Assembly: GCA_007129135.1 (NCBI GenBank)
Contig: SKWB01000198.1
Location: forward strand, 1-8,588
Origin: Halococcaceae archaeon
Lineage (GTDB): Archaea > Halobacteriota > Halobacteria > Halobacteriales > Halalkalicoccaceae
Direction: 5' to 3'
Length of the DNA stretch: 8,588 nucleotides
The notes beneath the pieces are model-generated. The model was not told where the DNA came from, did not search any database, and was given only the letters and a program-made list of their open reading frames with translations. The position numbers were made by a program, and so were the translations under genes. Shown here piece by piece: positions 1-5,703 of the stretch (position 1 is its first letter; every line of letters starts with the position of its first letter).

Positions 1-230
1 CTGAACCGATCTTCGACCGAGCCCATGAGCTAGCCGCTGCGCACGGGAAGAATATCCGGACTGTTGTGGAACTCGGGAAACCATCGCGAGCGATCGTTCG
101 CAAAGCGAGTGAGTTCGACGTAGTGGTGATGGGCGGCCACGGTAGGGACCTGAGATCACGTCTCTTGATTGGAAACGTTGTCGAGACGGTTGCCCGTCGA
201 TCACCGGTTCCAGTGACAATCGTTCGATAG
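1..230 (+). CDS. Universal stress protein (UspA family), C-terminal fragment
   Basis: Seventy-five codons are visible in the frame ending at the TAG at 228-230; the 5' part lies outside the window. The fragment ends with the UspA nucleotide-binding signature, Gly-x2-Gly-x9-Gly, at visible residues 44-57 (MGGHG then LLIGN), followed by the usual last beta strand (PVTIV). In ATP-binding members the last Gly is followed by Ser or Thr; here it is Asn58, so nucleotide binding is likely but not certain. UspA proteins are small cytosolic stress or signalling proteins that usually dimerise. Codon use is odd: 32 of 75 codons end in A or T, whereas the first 30 codons of the ATPase gene at 3064 have none. 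This may reflect low expression, recent transfer or a different neighbourhood upstream. The family call is secure; the partner or stress is unknown. Confidence 0.9.
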   Translation, partial: EPIFDRAHELAAAHGKNIRTVVELGKPSRAIVRKASEFDVVVMGGHGRDLRSRLLIGNVVETVARRSPVPVTIVR

Positions 231-311
231 TCGGTAAAACGATATCGAGTGACCCCTCGTCCGAATAGATCCCTGCATATATGAGGGGGTACCTCCGAAC
301 ACCGGCAGGAG

Positions 312-330
312 GGGCGCTCGAACGCCCGTT
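312..330 (+). terminator. Possible terminator hairpin after the UspA gene
   Basis: GGGCG (312-316) and CGCCC (323-327) pair around a 6-base loop CTCGAA, followed by GTTTG. The stem is only 5 bp and the T tract is short, so this is a weak call. It lies about 80 bases past the UspA stop, and it could equally be chance pairing in GC-rich DNA. Confidence 0.2.
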
Positions 331-336
331 TGCAAC

Positions 337-355
337 CGCGAGTCTTATGCTCGCG
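337..355 (+). promoter_or_regulatory. TATA-like box inside a perfect inverted repeat, upstream of the HTH-10 gene
   Basis: CGCGAG (337-342) and CTCGCG (350-355) form a perfect 6-bp inverted repeat around the 7-base centre TCTTATG. That centre resembles haloarchaeal TATA boxes and shares the 8-mer TTATGCTC with the candidate promoter at 4980. A start about 26 bases downstream (near 373) would give the HTH-10 gene a leader of roughly 58 bases. A repeat that straddles a TATA box is a plausible repressor or autoregulator site, but this is inference. A second AT-rich stretch, GCATATATG at 275-283, is an alternative promoter. Confidence 0.35.
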
Positions 356-430
356 AGTGTCGTCTCCCAGTCTCGAAGACCGACCGCAACGCGTCGGGTC
401 CCCGGCAGCGGTCGGCGATAGAGAGGAACA

Positions 431-1084
431 ATGGTCACGATAGTCGATATACGGATCCCAGCGTCGGATACGCTGTTCGCGGAGATAGTCGAACGGGAGC
501 CATCGATCGAGATGGACCTCGAACAGACCGTGCTGACCGACGGCGTCCCGATCCGCTTTCGGGGGTCCTCGAAACGGTCGGTCGAGAGCGCGCTCGACGC
601 GGCGGCCAGCATCGAGGGGTACACCGTGGTCTCCGAGGAGCAAGAGGAGTGGGTCTACTCGATTCGCTGTGACGAGGCGTTCAGGGTGTTGCCACGGATC
701 GTCGAGACCGGCGGGACGGTCCTCACGGCGAGCTGTTCGGAGGGCACGTGGTCGGTCAGGCTGCGCTACGTGAACAGAGAGGACGTCGAGGCGTCGCTCG
801 AATCGCTTCAGGAGAACGGCGTCGACGTGTCGGTCGTCGCCGTCCGGACGATCTCGGAGGAGGACCTCTCCGAGGTCGGTCTCACCGAAGAGCAGTACGA
901 AGCCCTCGAACTCGCCGTCGAACACGGCTACTTCGAGATCCCCCGCGAGATCTCCCTGCAGGAGCTCTCCGAGCACCTCGACATCTCACACCAGTCGCTC
1001 TCCGAACGGCTCCGCCGGGCACAGAAGGGGCTGTTACACCAGAGCTTCTCGGATCCGGACACCTCATCCGAGACGGCGCTCTGA
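431..1084 (+). CDS. HTH-10 (bacterioopsin activator type) transcription regulator
   Basis: A 217-residue protein. Residues about 151-205, beginning LTEEQYEALELAVEHGYF and continuing through a predicted helix-turn-helix (ELSEHLDIS then SLSERLRRA), match the HTH-10 domain found at the C terminus of haloarchaeal Bat-like regulators. Residues about 1-150 form an acidic alpha/beta region like the N-terminal sensor portion of these short, Bat-related proteins; I see no PAS or receiver motif. The length suits the short single-sensor subfamily. The ATG at 431 follows a weak Shine-Dalgarno-like AGAGGA (422-427). The tungstate operon starts 243 bases downstream on the same strand, but nothing in the sequence links the two. 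The protein probably binds DNA in the cytosol; signal and targets are unknown. Family call strong, role unassigned. Confidence 0.88.
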   Translation: MVTIVDIRIPASDTLFAEIVEREPSIEMDLEQTVLTDGVPIRFRGSSKRSVESALDAAASIEGYTVVSEEQEEWVYSIRCDEAFRVLPRIVETGGTVLTASCSEGTWSVRLRYVNREDVEASLESLQENGVDVSVVAVRTISEEDLSEVGLTEEQYEALELAVEHGYFEIPREISLQELSEHLDISHQSLSERLRRAQKGLLHQSFSDPDTSSETAL

Positions 1085-1293
1085 CCCGGGAGGCGATCCG
1101 GGTCCGAACCCCGAGGCCGAACGCCGACCCCGCGACGCGATACTCGGTGGGGATGTGGCCGGTCGTCCGTCCACTTCCCGATGAACCCTATTTCGGTTAC
1201 TCGAACTCGTCGACGAACCCTCTCTCTCGGGCTCTACACCTCACAGACGGATACCGGCCCTCGGAGGTAACGTCGGACGGTTTCGCCGACCAC

Positions 1294-1305
1294 AACCTAT
1301 TTGGG
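1294..1305 (+). promoter_or_regulatory. Candidate TATA promoter of the tungstate operon
   Basis: AACCTATTTGGG is centred about 28 bases before the ATG at 1328, the spacing expected for a leaderless haloarchaeal transcript. A near copy, AACCCTATTTCGGTT, lies at 1184-1198. The TATA match is only moderate. The rest of 1085-1327 shows no gene. Confidence 0.45.
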
Positions 1306-1327
1306 CCTGTCCTCGTTCGTAGTATCT

Positions 1328-2329
1328 ATGCCGATACAACGACGGCGCTTCCTCGCGCTCGCGGGCGGAGCGGCGACGGCGGGGGTGGCAGGTTGCACGG
1401 GGATGTTCGACGGGGAGGACGAAGCGGCCGACGGTGGAGAGGACGGCGGGGGAGACGACGGCGGTGGGAACGGGGGCGACTCCGCCGCGAGCGTCGAGGG
1501 GGAGGAACTCGTCCTCACGACCACGACGAGCACCTACGACACCGGGCTGCTGGACGAGGTCAACCTCGCGTTCGAAGAGCGCTTCGGCACGCCGGTGCAG
1601 GCGATCGCCCAGGGCACCGGTGCGGCGCTCGAAACCGCGCGAAACGGCGACGCCGACGTGATCATGGTCCACGCCCGCGGTAGCGAGGACGAGTTCATGG
1701 AGGAGGGCCACGGCGTCAATCGACGGGATCTGATGTTCAACGACTTCGTGATCCTCGGCTCTCCGGACGATCCCGCGGGCATCGAGGGTGGAGAGGACGC
1801 GGTCGAAGCGTTCGAGACGGTCGCCGAAGCCGAGGAGATGTTCGTCTCGCGTGGGGACGACTCGGGGACCCACGTCGCGGAACTCGAGATCTGGGACGAG
1901 GCCGACGCCGAACCGGGCGGCGAGTGGTACGTCGAAGCCGGGGCCGGGATGGGCGATACGCTCAACCAGACGAGCCAGCAGGGTGCGTACACGCTCTCGG
2001 ATCGGGGGACGTACATCTCCCAGCGGGGCGAGATCGAACTCGAGATCCTCGTCGAGGGCCCCGTCGAGGGCGGCCCGGAGATCCTCGCGAACCCGTACGG
2101 GATCCTCGCGGCGAACCCGGCGGTCCACGGGGACCGCAACTACGACCTCGGGATGGCGTACATCGGCTTCCTCACGGGCCAGGAGGGCCAGGAGGTCGTC
2201 GAGAACTACACGCTCGACGGCGAACAGCTGTTCTTCCCGGAGGCGATCTCGGAGGACCCGAACTTCGAGCAGTACGTCCCGGAGGGGTGGAGCGCGAACG
2301 GCGACGCCGACGACGACGAGACCGCCTGA
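1328..2329 (+). CDS. tupA: Tungstate ABC transporter substrate-binding lipoprotein (TupA-like)
   Basis: A 333-residue protein that should capture tungstate outside the cell and pass it to the permease. The start at 1328 is chosen because it places a Tat signal at the N terminus: RRRFLAL at residues 5-11, a hydrophobic Ala/Gly segment, and a lipobox ending in Cys23 (AGC at 21-23). An in-frame ATG at 1301 would add nine residues before the signal and lies inside the likely promoter. Residues 28-58 are an Asp/Gly/Glu linker typical of haloarchaeal lipoproteins. The binding domain carries TupA hallmarks: TTTST (65-69), [16 protein letters not shown] (97-111), a VHA and NDFVILG block (114-144), SRGDDSGTH (174-182) and [10 protein letters not shown] (255-264). 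TupA proteins are highly selective for tungstate, but molybdate cannot be excluded from sequence. It is the first gene of a tight operon. Confidence 0.9.
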   Translation: MPIQRRRFLALAGGAATAGVAGCTGMFDGEDEAADGGEDGGGDDGGGNGGDSAASVEGEELVLTTTTSTYDTGLLDEVNLAFEERFGTPVQAIAQGTGAALETARNGDADVIMVHARGSEDEFMEEGHGVNRRDLMFNDFVILGSPDDPAGIEGGEDAVEAFETVAEAEEMFVSRGDDSGTHVAELEIWDEADAEPGGEWYVEAGAGMGDTLNQTSQQGAYTLSDRGTYISQRGEIELEILVEGPVEGGPEILANPYGILAANPAVHGDRNYDLGMAYIGFLTGQEGQEVVENYTLDGEQLFFPEAISEDPNFEQYVPEGWSANGDADDDETA

Positions 2330-2332
2330 GCG

Positions 2333-3067
2333 ATGTCGATACCGATGACCGGCGGGGCGTTGCTGGCCGTCGACGCCCTACCGGCGTTCGTCGACCTGCC
2401 GTTCGAGAGCCACTACATCACGAGCATCGTCCGCGTCTCGCTCTACGTGAGCCTCGTCGCGGTCGCGATCTCGACGCTCTTCAGCCTGCCAGTCGCGATG
2501 GTCGTCGGCTTCTCGGAGTTCCCCGGAAAGAGCCTCGTGACGGCGATCATCAACACGGGGATGGGCTTTCCGAGCGTCGTCGTCGGTCTCGTCGTGCTCT
2601 TCATGCTCTCGAGCAGCGGCCCGTTCGGCCCGCTCGGGCTCGTCTTCACGCCCGAGGCGATGATCATCTCGCAGTTCGTGCTCGCGACGCCGGTGATCAC
2701 GGGGGTGAGCCTCGCGGCGGTCACGAGCGTCGAACGGAACGTCCGCGACGCCGCGTTCGCGATGGGCGGCACCCGACTCGACGTCGCGCTCGTCGTGATC
2801 AAGGAGGCGCGTTTCGGTATCGCGACCGCCGTCCTCGCCGGCTTCGGTCGGGCGATCAGCGAGGTCGGATCGGTGCTCATCGTCGGCGGGAACATCGCCT
2901 ACGCCGACGGCACCTCCTACACCCGAAACCTGACGACGGCGATCCAGTTAGAGGCGCGACAGGGCCGCTTCGAGACCGCGATGTTCCTCGGGGCGATCCT
3001 CGTCGCGCTCGTCCTGCTCGTGAACGCGGCCGTCGGCCGTCTCGGCGGGAGCGGGAGGACGCGATGA
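2333..3067 (+). CDS. tupB: Tungstate ABC transporter permease (TupB-like)
   Basis: A 244-residue membrane protein forming the channel of the tungstate importer, presumably as a homodimer. I estimate five membrane segments near residues 35-59, 70-93, 105-131, 162-187 and 216-236. The cytoplasmic coupling loop that touches the ATPase (EAA motif) is at about 139-160: [12 protein letters not shown] followed by VVIKEAR. The following [14 protein letters not shown] (175-188) is characteristic of the TupB/ModB group. Length is normal for TupB, which is shorter than many permeases. The gene starts 3 bases after the tupA stop and ends in an ATGA overlap with the ATPase gene, so the three are almost certainly cotranscribed. 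A second Met at residue 5 is a possible alternative start. ModB-like specificity cannot be ruled out from this protein alone; TupA decides it. Confidence 0.9.
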   Translation: MSIPMTGGALLAVDALPAFVDLPFESHYITSIVRVSLYVSLVAVAISTLFSLPVAMVVGFSEFPGKSLVTAIINTGMGFPSVVVGLVVLFMLSSSGPFGPLGLVFTPEAMIISQFVLATPVITGVSLAAVTSVERNVRDAAFAMGGTRLDVALVVIKEARFGIATAVLAGFGRAISEVGSVLIVGGNIAYADGTSYTRNLTTAIQLEARQGRFETAMFLGAILVALVLLVNAAVGRLGGSGRTR

Positions 3068-3837
3068 CCGCCCTCCTCGAGGTGACCGACGTCTCGCACA
3101 CCTACGACGAGGCGGTCTTCGAGGGCGTCTCGCTCTCGGTCGAGCGCGGCGAGGTGCTCGCGGTCATCGGACCCTCTGGCGTCGGGAAGTCGACCCTCCT
3201 GCGGCTGCTCGCGCTGTTCGAACGGCCGGATCGCGGGTCGATCGAGTTCGAGGGAACCGACGTCTGGGCGGTCTCCGAAGGGCAGCGTCTCGAGATGCGT
3301 CGGAACGTGGGGATGGTGTTCCAGGAGGCGAGCCTCTTCGACGCCCCGGTACTGCGAAACGCGGAGTACGGCCTCCGGGTGCGCCAGTCGTGGCCGGACC
3401 GCGTGAGACGGGGGGTCGCGGACCTGGTCGGCAGGCGAAACGGGACGAGCGAGACGGCGAGGGAGGCGCTCTCGGTCGTCGGTCTGGAGGGCAAGGAGGC
3501 ACAGAACGCCCGATCGCTCTCCGGTGGGGAGGCCCAGCGCGTCGCCTTCGCCCGCGCGCTCGCGTACGACCCCGGCGTGCTGTTGCTCGACGAGCCGACC
3601 TCCGACCTCGACCCGCGGAACACCGCGCTGCTGGAGGAAGCGATCGACGAGGCACGGCAGAGGGAGATCGGTGTCGTCCTCGCGACCCACGACATGCACC
3701 AGGCCGAACGCGTCGCGGACCGCGTGGCGGTGGTGCTCGGTACCGGCATCGCCGAGATCGGGCCTGCCGAGCGGGTCTTCGAGGCACCGAACGACGACCG
3801 GACCCGGAAGTTCGTCGCGGGCGAACTGGTCTACTGA
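3064..3837 (+). CDS. tupC: Tungstate ABC transporter ATP-binding protein (TupC-like)
   Basis: A 257-residue cytosolic ATPase that powers the importer. All the expected motifs are present: Walker A GPSGVGKS (36-43), Q-loop Gln87 in [11 protein letters not shown] signature LSGGEAQR (152-159), Walker B LLLDEP (173-178), D-loop SDLD (180-183) and switch His209 in ATHD. The ATG at 3064 overlaps the permease stop as ATGA and has a good Shine-Dalgarno site, GGAGG at 3054-3058, five bases ahead; the frame is also open upstream, but that part is only a shadow of the tupA and tupB genes. There is no C-terminal TOBE domain, unlike ModC or WtpC, which supports the Tup type. A ModE-like regulator follows 55 bases later. 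Essentially certain as an ABC ATPase; tungstate specificity is inferred from the linked binding protein. Confidence 0.93.
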   Translation: MTALLEVTDVSHTYDEAVFEGVSLSVERGEVLAVIGPSGVGKSTLLRLLALFERPDRGSIEFEGTDVWAVSEGQRLEMRRNVGMVFQEASLFDAPVLRNAEYGLRVRQSWPDRVRRGVADLVGRRNGTSETAREALSVVGLEGKEAQNARSLSGGEAQRVAFARALAYDPGVLLLDEPTSDLDPRNTALLEEAIDEARQREIGVVLATHDMHQAERVADRVAVVLGTGIAEIGPAERVFEAPNDDRTRKFVAGELVY

Positions 3838-3842
3838 CCCGA

Positions 3843-3879
3843 ACCGACCGCTGGATTGATCCCCTCCGCGCGGGTCGGT
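3843..3879 (+). promoter_or_regulatory. Inverted repeat between tupC and the ModE-like gene
   Basis: ACCGACC (3843-3849) and GGTCGGT (3873-3879) are perfect 7-bp arms separated by 23 bases. They fill most of the 55-base gap. The element may be an operator for autoregulation, or a hairpin that sets transporter versus regulator mRNA levels. I see no convincing TATA box at the right distance from the ATG at 3893, so read-through from tupC is the simpler view. Chance in GC-rich DNA remains possible. Confidence 0.3.
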
Positions 3880-3892
3880 CAGAACGACGAGG

Positions 3893-4603
3893 ATGGACGA
3901 GGAACTACGCGAGGGGTTCGAGGTGCAGCTCGCGGCCGGCGACCTCGCGGTGACGAGACGCGACGTCGAACTCCTCTCGGCGATCGACGCCCACGGGTCG
4001 ATCCACGCCGCGGCGAGCGCGCTCGGCCGGTCCTACGCGCACGCCCAGCGCCGGATCGTCGCCCTCGAGGAGGCGCTCGGCCCGCTCACGGAACGTCAGC
4101 GCGGCGGGTCGGGCGGGGGTGGGAGCGCGCTCACCGAGACGGCGCGCGAGCTCACGGGCCGGTTCGGACGGCTCGAAACCGCCTTCTCGGGGCTCACTGC
4201 GGTCGAACGGACCGTCCTCGAGGGGACCGTGATCGAACGGACGGGCGAACTCGGCGTCGTCCAGACCGAGATCGGCCGACTCCGCGCGCTCGTCCCCCCC
4301 GAAGGGGAGGCAGTCGAGGTGTCGATCCGGGCGGACGCGGTGACGCTCACCGCCCCCTCGGAGAGCCCGGACGAGGACGGGACGAGCGCCCGAAACCGGT
4401 TCTCCGGGACCGTGACTGGGATAACGGAGGGCGAGACCGTCGCGACCGTCTCCGTCGACGCCGGCGGCGAGACCCCGCTCTCGGCGCTCGTGACGCGGTC
4501 GAGTCTCGAGCGTCTCGGACTGGACTCCGGGACCGAGGTCGTCGTCTCCTTCAAGGCGACGGCGACGCGGGCGACCCCGCTCTCTGCGCTCTCGGAGGGG
4601 TGA
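3893..4603 (+). CDS. ModE-like HTH-TOBE regulator (molybdate/tungstate-responsive)
   Basis: A 236-residue protein. Residues about 20-95 resemble the ModE N-terminal winged helix: DVELLSAIDAHGSIHAAASA (24-43), then RSYAHAQRRIVALEEALG, a Gly-rich wing (GGSGGGGS, 71-78) and LTETARELTGRF. Residues about 142-232 form one TOBE/Mop-like oxyanion-binding domain, with NRFSGTVTGITEGETVATV and a terminal VVVSFKATAT strand. ModE of Escherichia coli has a tandem pair of such domains; only one is seen here, so oxyanion binding probably needs a dimer interface. Residues 100-140 look like a linker. The family represses or activates molybdate and tungstate uptake and cofactor genes, and its place right after the tup genes fits feedback control. 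The ATG at 3893 directly follows GAGG, too close for a usual ribosome site. Target sites and the preferred oxyanion are inferred. Confidence 0.85.
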   Translation: MDEELREGFEVQLAAGDLAVTRRDVELLSAIDAHGSIHAAASALGRSYAHAQRRIVALEEALGPLTERQRGGSGGGGSALTETARELTGRFGRLETAFSGLTAVERTVLEGTVIERTGELGVVQTEIGRLRALVPPEGEAVEVSIRADAVTLTAPSESPDEDGTSARNRFSGTVTGITEGETVATVSVDAGGETPLSALVTRSSLERLGLDSGTEVVVSFKATATRATPLSALSEG

Positions 4604-4621
4604 TCCGTGATCGAAAACCGC

Positions 4622-4690
4622 GTCGGCCGATGGACCTGCGGAGTGGGGTGGGGAGGTACACAGTACCCATCGCCGACACCCTCTTCTTTC
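4622..4690 (+). terminator. Composite stem-loop with pyrimidine tract after the ModE-like gene
   Basis: GTCGG (4622-4626) pairs with CCGAC (4673-4677), and CGATGG (4628-4633) with CCATCG (4667-4672), leaving one bulged C at 4627. Inside lies a second palindrome, GGTAC-ACA-GTACC (4655-4667). The pyrimidine run CTCTTCTTTC (4681-4690) follows. This arrangement suits the end of the tup-modE transcript. Because it also sits just ahead of the promoter at 4696-4710, the inner palindrome could instead be an operator for that promoter. The pairing is seen directly; the role is inferred. Confidence 0.45.
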
Positions 4691-4695
4691 GGGGC

Positions 4696-4710
4696 CAGAA
4701 ATATATTAAT
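4696..4710 (+). promoter_or_regulatory. Strong BRE/TATA-like promoter
   Basis: CAGAAATATATTAAT is the most AT-rich promoter-like stretch in the window, with a purine-rich BRE-like CAGAA followed by ATATATTA. Transcription should start about 25-30 bases downstream, near 4729-4735, just before the ATG at 4737 and well ahead of the SRAP gene. It is too far from 5008 to give a leaderless SRAP mRNA, so it probably drives a separate small gene or RNA, or a long-leader SRAP transcript. Confidence 0.55.
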
Positions 4711-4736
4711 TGCGGTGGCTATGTCGGGCGAGCGAT

Positions 4737-4868
4737 ATGCCGAGACCGCGATGGGTCGCGCCGGACGACAGCGCCCGCCCAACCGACGCTTTTTTCGACT
4801 CGAAGCGGCGTCCTGTGTTCGTCTATGGCATGGCGAAAGTACATACCGGGCGGGCGTGTAGCCGGTAG
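4737..4868 (+). CDS. Possible small protein of 43 residues, or a short non-coding RNA
   Basis: The frame from the ATG at 4737 to the TAG at 4866-4868 encodes 43 residues beginning MPRPRWVAPDDSARP and containing RRPVFVYGMAK. The start lies about 32 bases after the centre of the TATA-like box at 4701-4708, so the mRNA would be nearly leaderless. No family is recognised. The product is basic (many Arg), unlike the acidic neighbours, which weakens the coding call. An alternative ATG at 4721 in another frame lies too close to the TATA box. A short RNA ending at the T6 run (4790-4795), with a small hairpin CGCGA-TGGG-TCGCG near 4746, is an equally good reading. The promoter is more credible than either product. 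Confidence 0.2.
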   Translation: MPRPRWVAPDDSARPTDAFFDSKRRPVFVYGMAKVHTGRACSR

Positions 4869-4920
4869 TGGATGGTCTCTCTTGGGGACTGTCCGCATAC
4901 ACCCCGTATGAGTGTCGATA

Positions 4921-4942
4921 GGGCCGTGGACTCTCACGGCCC
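4921..4942 (+). promoter_or_regulatory. Perfect 8-bp hairpin upstream of the SRAP gene
   Basis: GGGCCGTG (4921-4928) and CACGGCCC (4935-4942) pair perfectly around the 6-base loop GACTCT. No T tract follows, so it is not a classic terminator, though it could still stop transcripts coming from 4696-4710. It lies about 40 bases upstream of the SRAP TATA-like box, so an operator is the alternative. The short palindrome CATAC-ACCCC-GTATG sits just before it at 4896-4910. Confidence 0.4.
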
Positions 4943-4977
4943 CATTCGATCTCCGGGGGCCGATCCGAACGCAGAGC

Positions 4978-4986
4978 GGTTATGCT
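4978..4986 (+). promoter_or_regulatory. Candidate TATA promoter of the SRAP gene
   Basis: GGTTATGCT contains TTATG (4980-4984), about 26 bases before the ATG at 5008. That is the ideal distance for a leaderless haloarchaeal mRNA and supports 5008 as the true start. The 8-mer TTATGCTC recurs at 345-352. Confidence 0.45.
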
Positions 4987-5007
4987 CCTCGCAGCCCGAA
5001 CGAGAGT

Positions 5008-5703
5008 ATGTGCGGGCGCTACACCCTGACCGTCTCCGGCGAGCTTCTCGAGACTCGGTTCGACGCCCGAGCGGCCGCGCCGATCGAACCGACCTACAAC
5101 GCCGCGCCGCGCGAGTCACTGCCCGTGATCCGTGCCGATAGCCCGAACGAGATCGCCCCGATGACCTGGGGTCTCACCCCGTCGTGGGCCGACGACCGGC
5201 GCGACCTGATAAACGCCCGATCCGAGACGGTCAGAGAGAAGCGGAGCTTCAGCGACGCCTACCGCGAGCGACCCTGTCTCGTGCTCGCCGACGGCTTCTA
5301 CGAGTGGGTCGAGGAGGGCGGGGAGAAACGACCCTACCGGGTCTCCCGACGCGACGGGGAACCCTTCGCGATGGCCGGTCTCTGGGAGTCGTGGACGCCG
5401 CCGACGCGCCAGACCGGCCTCGACGCCTTCTCCGAGGGGGGCGAGACTGGCGAACCCGAACCGACGGAGGCGTTCACGATCCTCACGACCGAGCCGAACG
5501 AGGTGGTGAAACCGCTGCATCACCGGATGGCGGTCGTCCTCCCCGAGGAGAGGGAACGGGAGTGGCTGACGGCCGATCTCGACGCGCGCCGGGAGCTACT
5601 CCGACCGATCGCCGGGGACGGGTTTCGCGCCTACCCCGTCTCGACCGCGGTCAACGACCCGAGCGCCGAGGGTCCCGAGCTGATCGAGGAGGTCGGCGCG
5701 TGA
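5008..5703 (+). CDS. SRAP domain protein (HMCES/YedK type), abasic-site DNA-protein crosslinker
   Basis: A 231-residue SOS-response-associated peptidase (SRAP) family protein. Family members shield abasic sites in single-stranded DNA by forming a thiazolidine crosslink through the N-terminal Cys exposed when Met1 is removed. The start at 5008 is chosen because it yields MCGRYTL with Cys2; the in-frame ATG at 4912 would add 32 residues and bury the catalytic Cys. Other conserved sites are present: YNAAP (30-34), WGL (54-56), NARSE (69-73), ADGFYEW with Glu99 (94-100), AGLWE (123-127) and HHRM with the likely catalytic His171 (171-174). About 20 acidic residues at 131-153 look like a haloarchaeal insertion before the FTILTT strand. 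The stop overlaps the next gene by GTGA, so translation of the pair is probably coupled. Family and catalytic role are very secure. Confidence 0.94.
   Translation: MCGRYTLTVSGELLETRFDARAAAPIEPTYNAAPRESLPVIRADSPNEIAPMTWGLTPSWADDRRDLINARSETVREKRSFSDAYRERPCLVLADGFYEWVEEGGEKRPYRVSRRDGEPFAMAGLWESWTPPTRQTGLDAFSEGGETGEPEPTEAFTILTTEPNEVVKPLHHRMAVVLPEEREREWLTADLDARRELLRPIAGDGFRAYPVSTAVNDPSAEGPELIEEVGA

Larger units (their letters stand above)
4604..5007. other. 404-base intergenic region with several structured elements
   Basis: No gene of ordinary size is convincing here on either strand. From left to right it holds a composite stem-loop with a pyrimidine tract (4622-4690), an AT-rich promoter (4696-4710), a possible 43-codon ORF or short RNA (4737-4868), a six-T run (4790-4795), inverted repeats TACCGG/CCGGTA (4844-4867) and CATAC/GTATG (4896-4910), an 8-bp hairpin (4921-4942), and the probable promoter of the SRAP gene (4980-4984). 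Longer open frames overlapping it encode Arg/Pro-rich, non-acidic sequences and look spurious. Confidence 0.6.

Noticed and set aside
1241..2128. 295-residue minus-strand open frame opposite tupA
   Set aside because: It is a typical antisense shadow in GC-rich DNA; tupA has a Tat signal, lipobox and conserved binding motifs.
1924..3066. Long open frame running into the tupC gene from upstream (would give a 637-residue protein)
   Set aside because: The part before 3064 is Arg/Gly/Pro-rich, lies over tupA and tupB in another frame, and lacks family motifs. The ATG at 3064 has a Shine-Dalgarno site and the ABC fold begins there.
2917..3699. 260-residue minus-strand open frame opposite tupB and tupC
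   Set aside because: It covers the complete ABC ATPase motifs on the other strand and shows no domain of its own.
4821..4838. Match of the small ORF segment VFVYG to the start of gamma-glutamylcyclotransferase-like proteins
   Set aside because: Five residues only; the continuation lacks the expected motif in all frames and the ORF stops soon after.
3856..4911. 351-residue plus-strand frame overlapping the ModE-like gene
   Set aside because: It is extremely Arg-rich and non-acidic, out of frame with the clear HTH-TOBE protein.
4719..4937. 72-residue minus-strand frame in the 404-base gap
   Set aside because: Basic, Pro/Arg-rich, no motif, and no promoter at a suitable distance on the minus strand.
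4912..5007. Earlier ATG for the SRAP protein at 4912
   Set aside because: It would place 32 residues before the catalytic Cys, which must follow Met1, and would put the hairpin at 4921-4942 inside the coding region.
4604..5007. A tRNA, SRP RNA or RNase P RNA in the gap
   Set aside because: I found no tRNA arms, no SRP Alu or S-domain signature and no RNase P conserved core by eye.
5184..5699. N-terminal extension of the HAD gene to 5184
   Set aside because: It overlaps SRAP out of frame and is Arg-rich. The GTG at 5700 has a strong Shine-Dalgarno site and starts right at HAD motif I.
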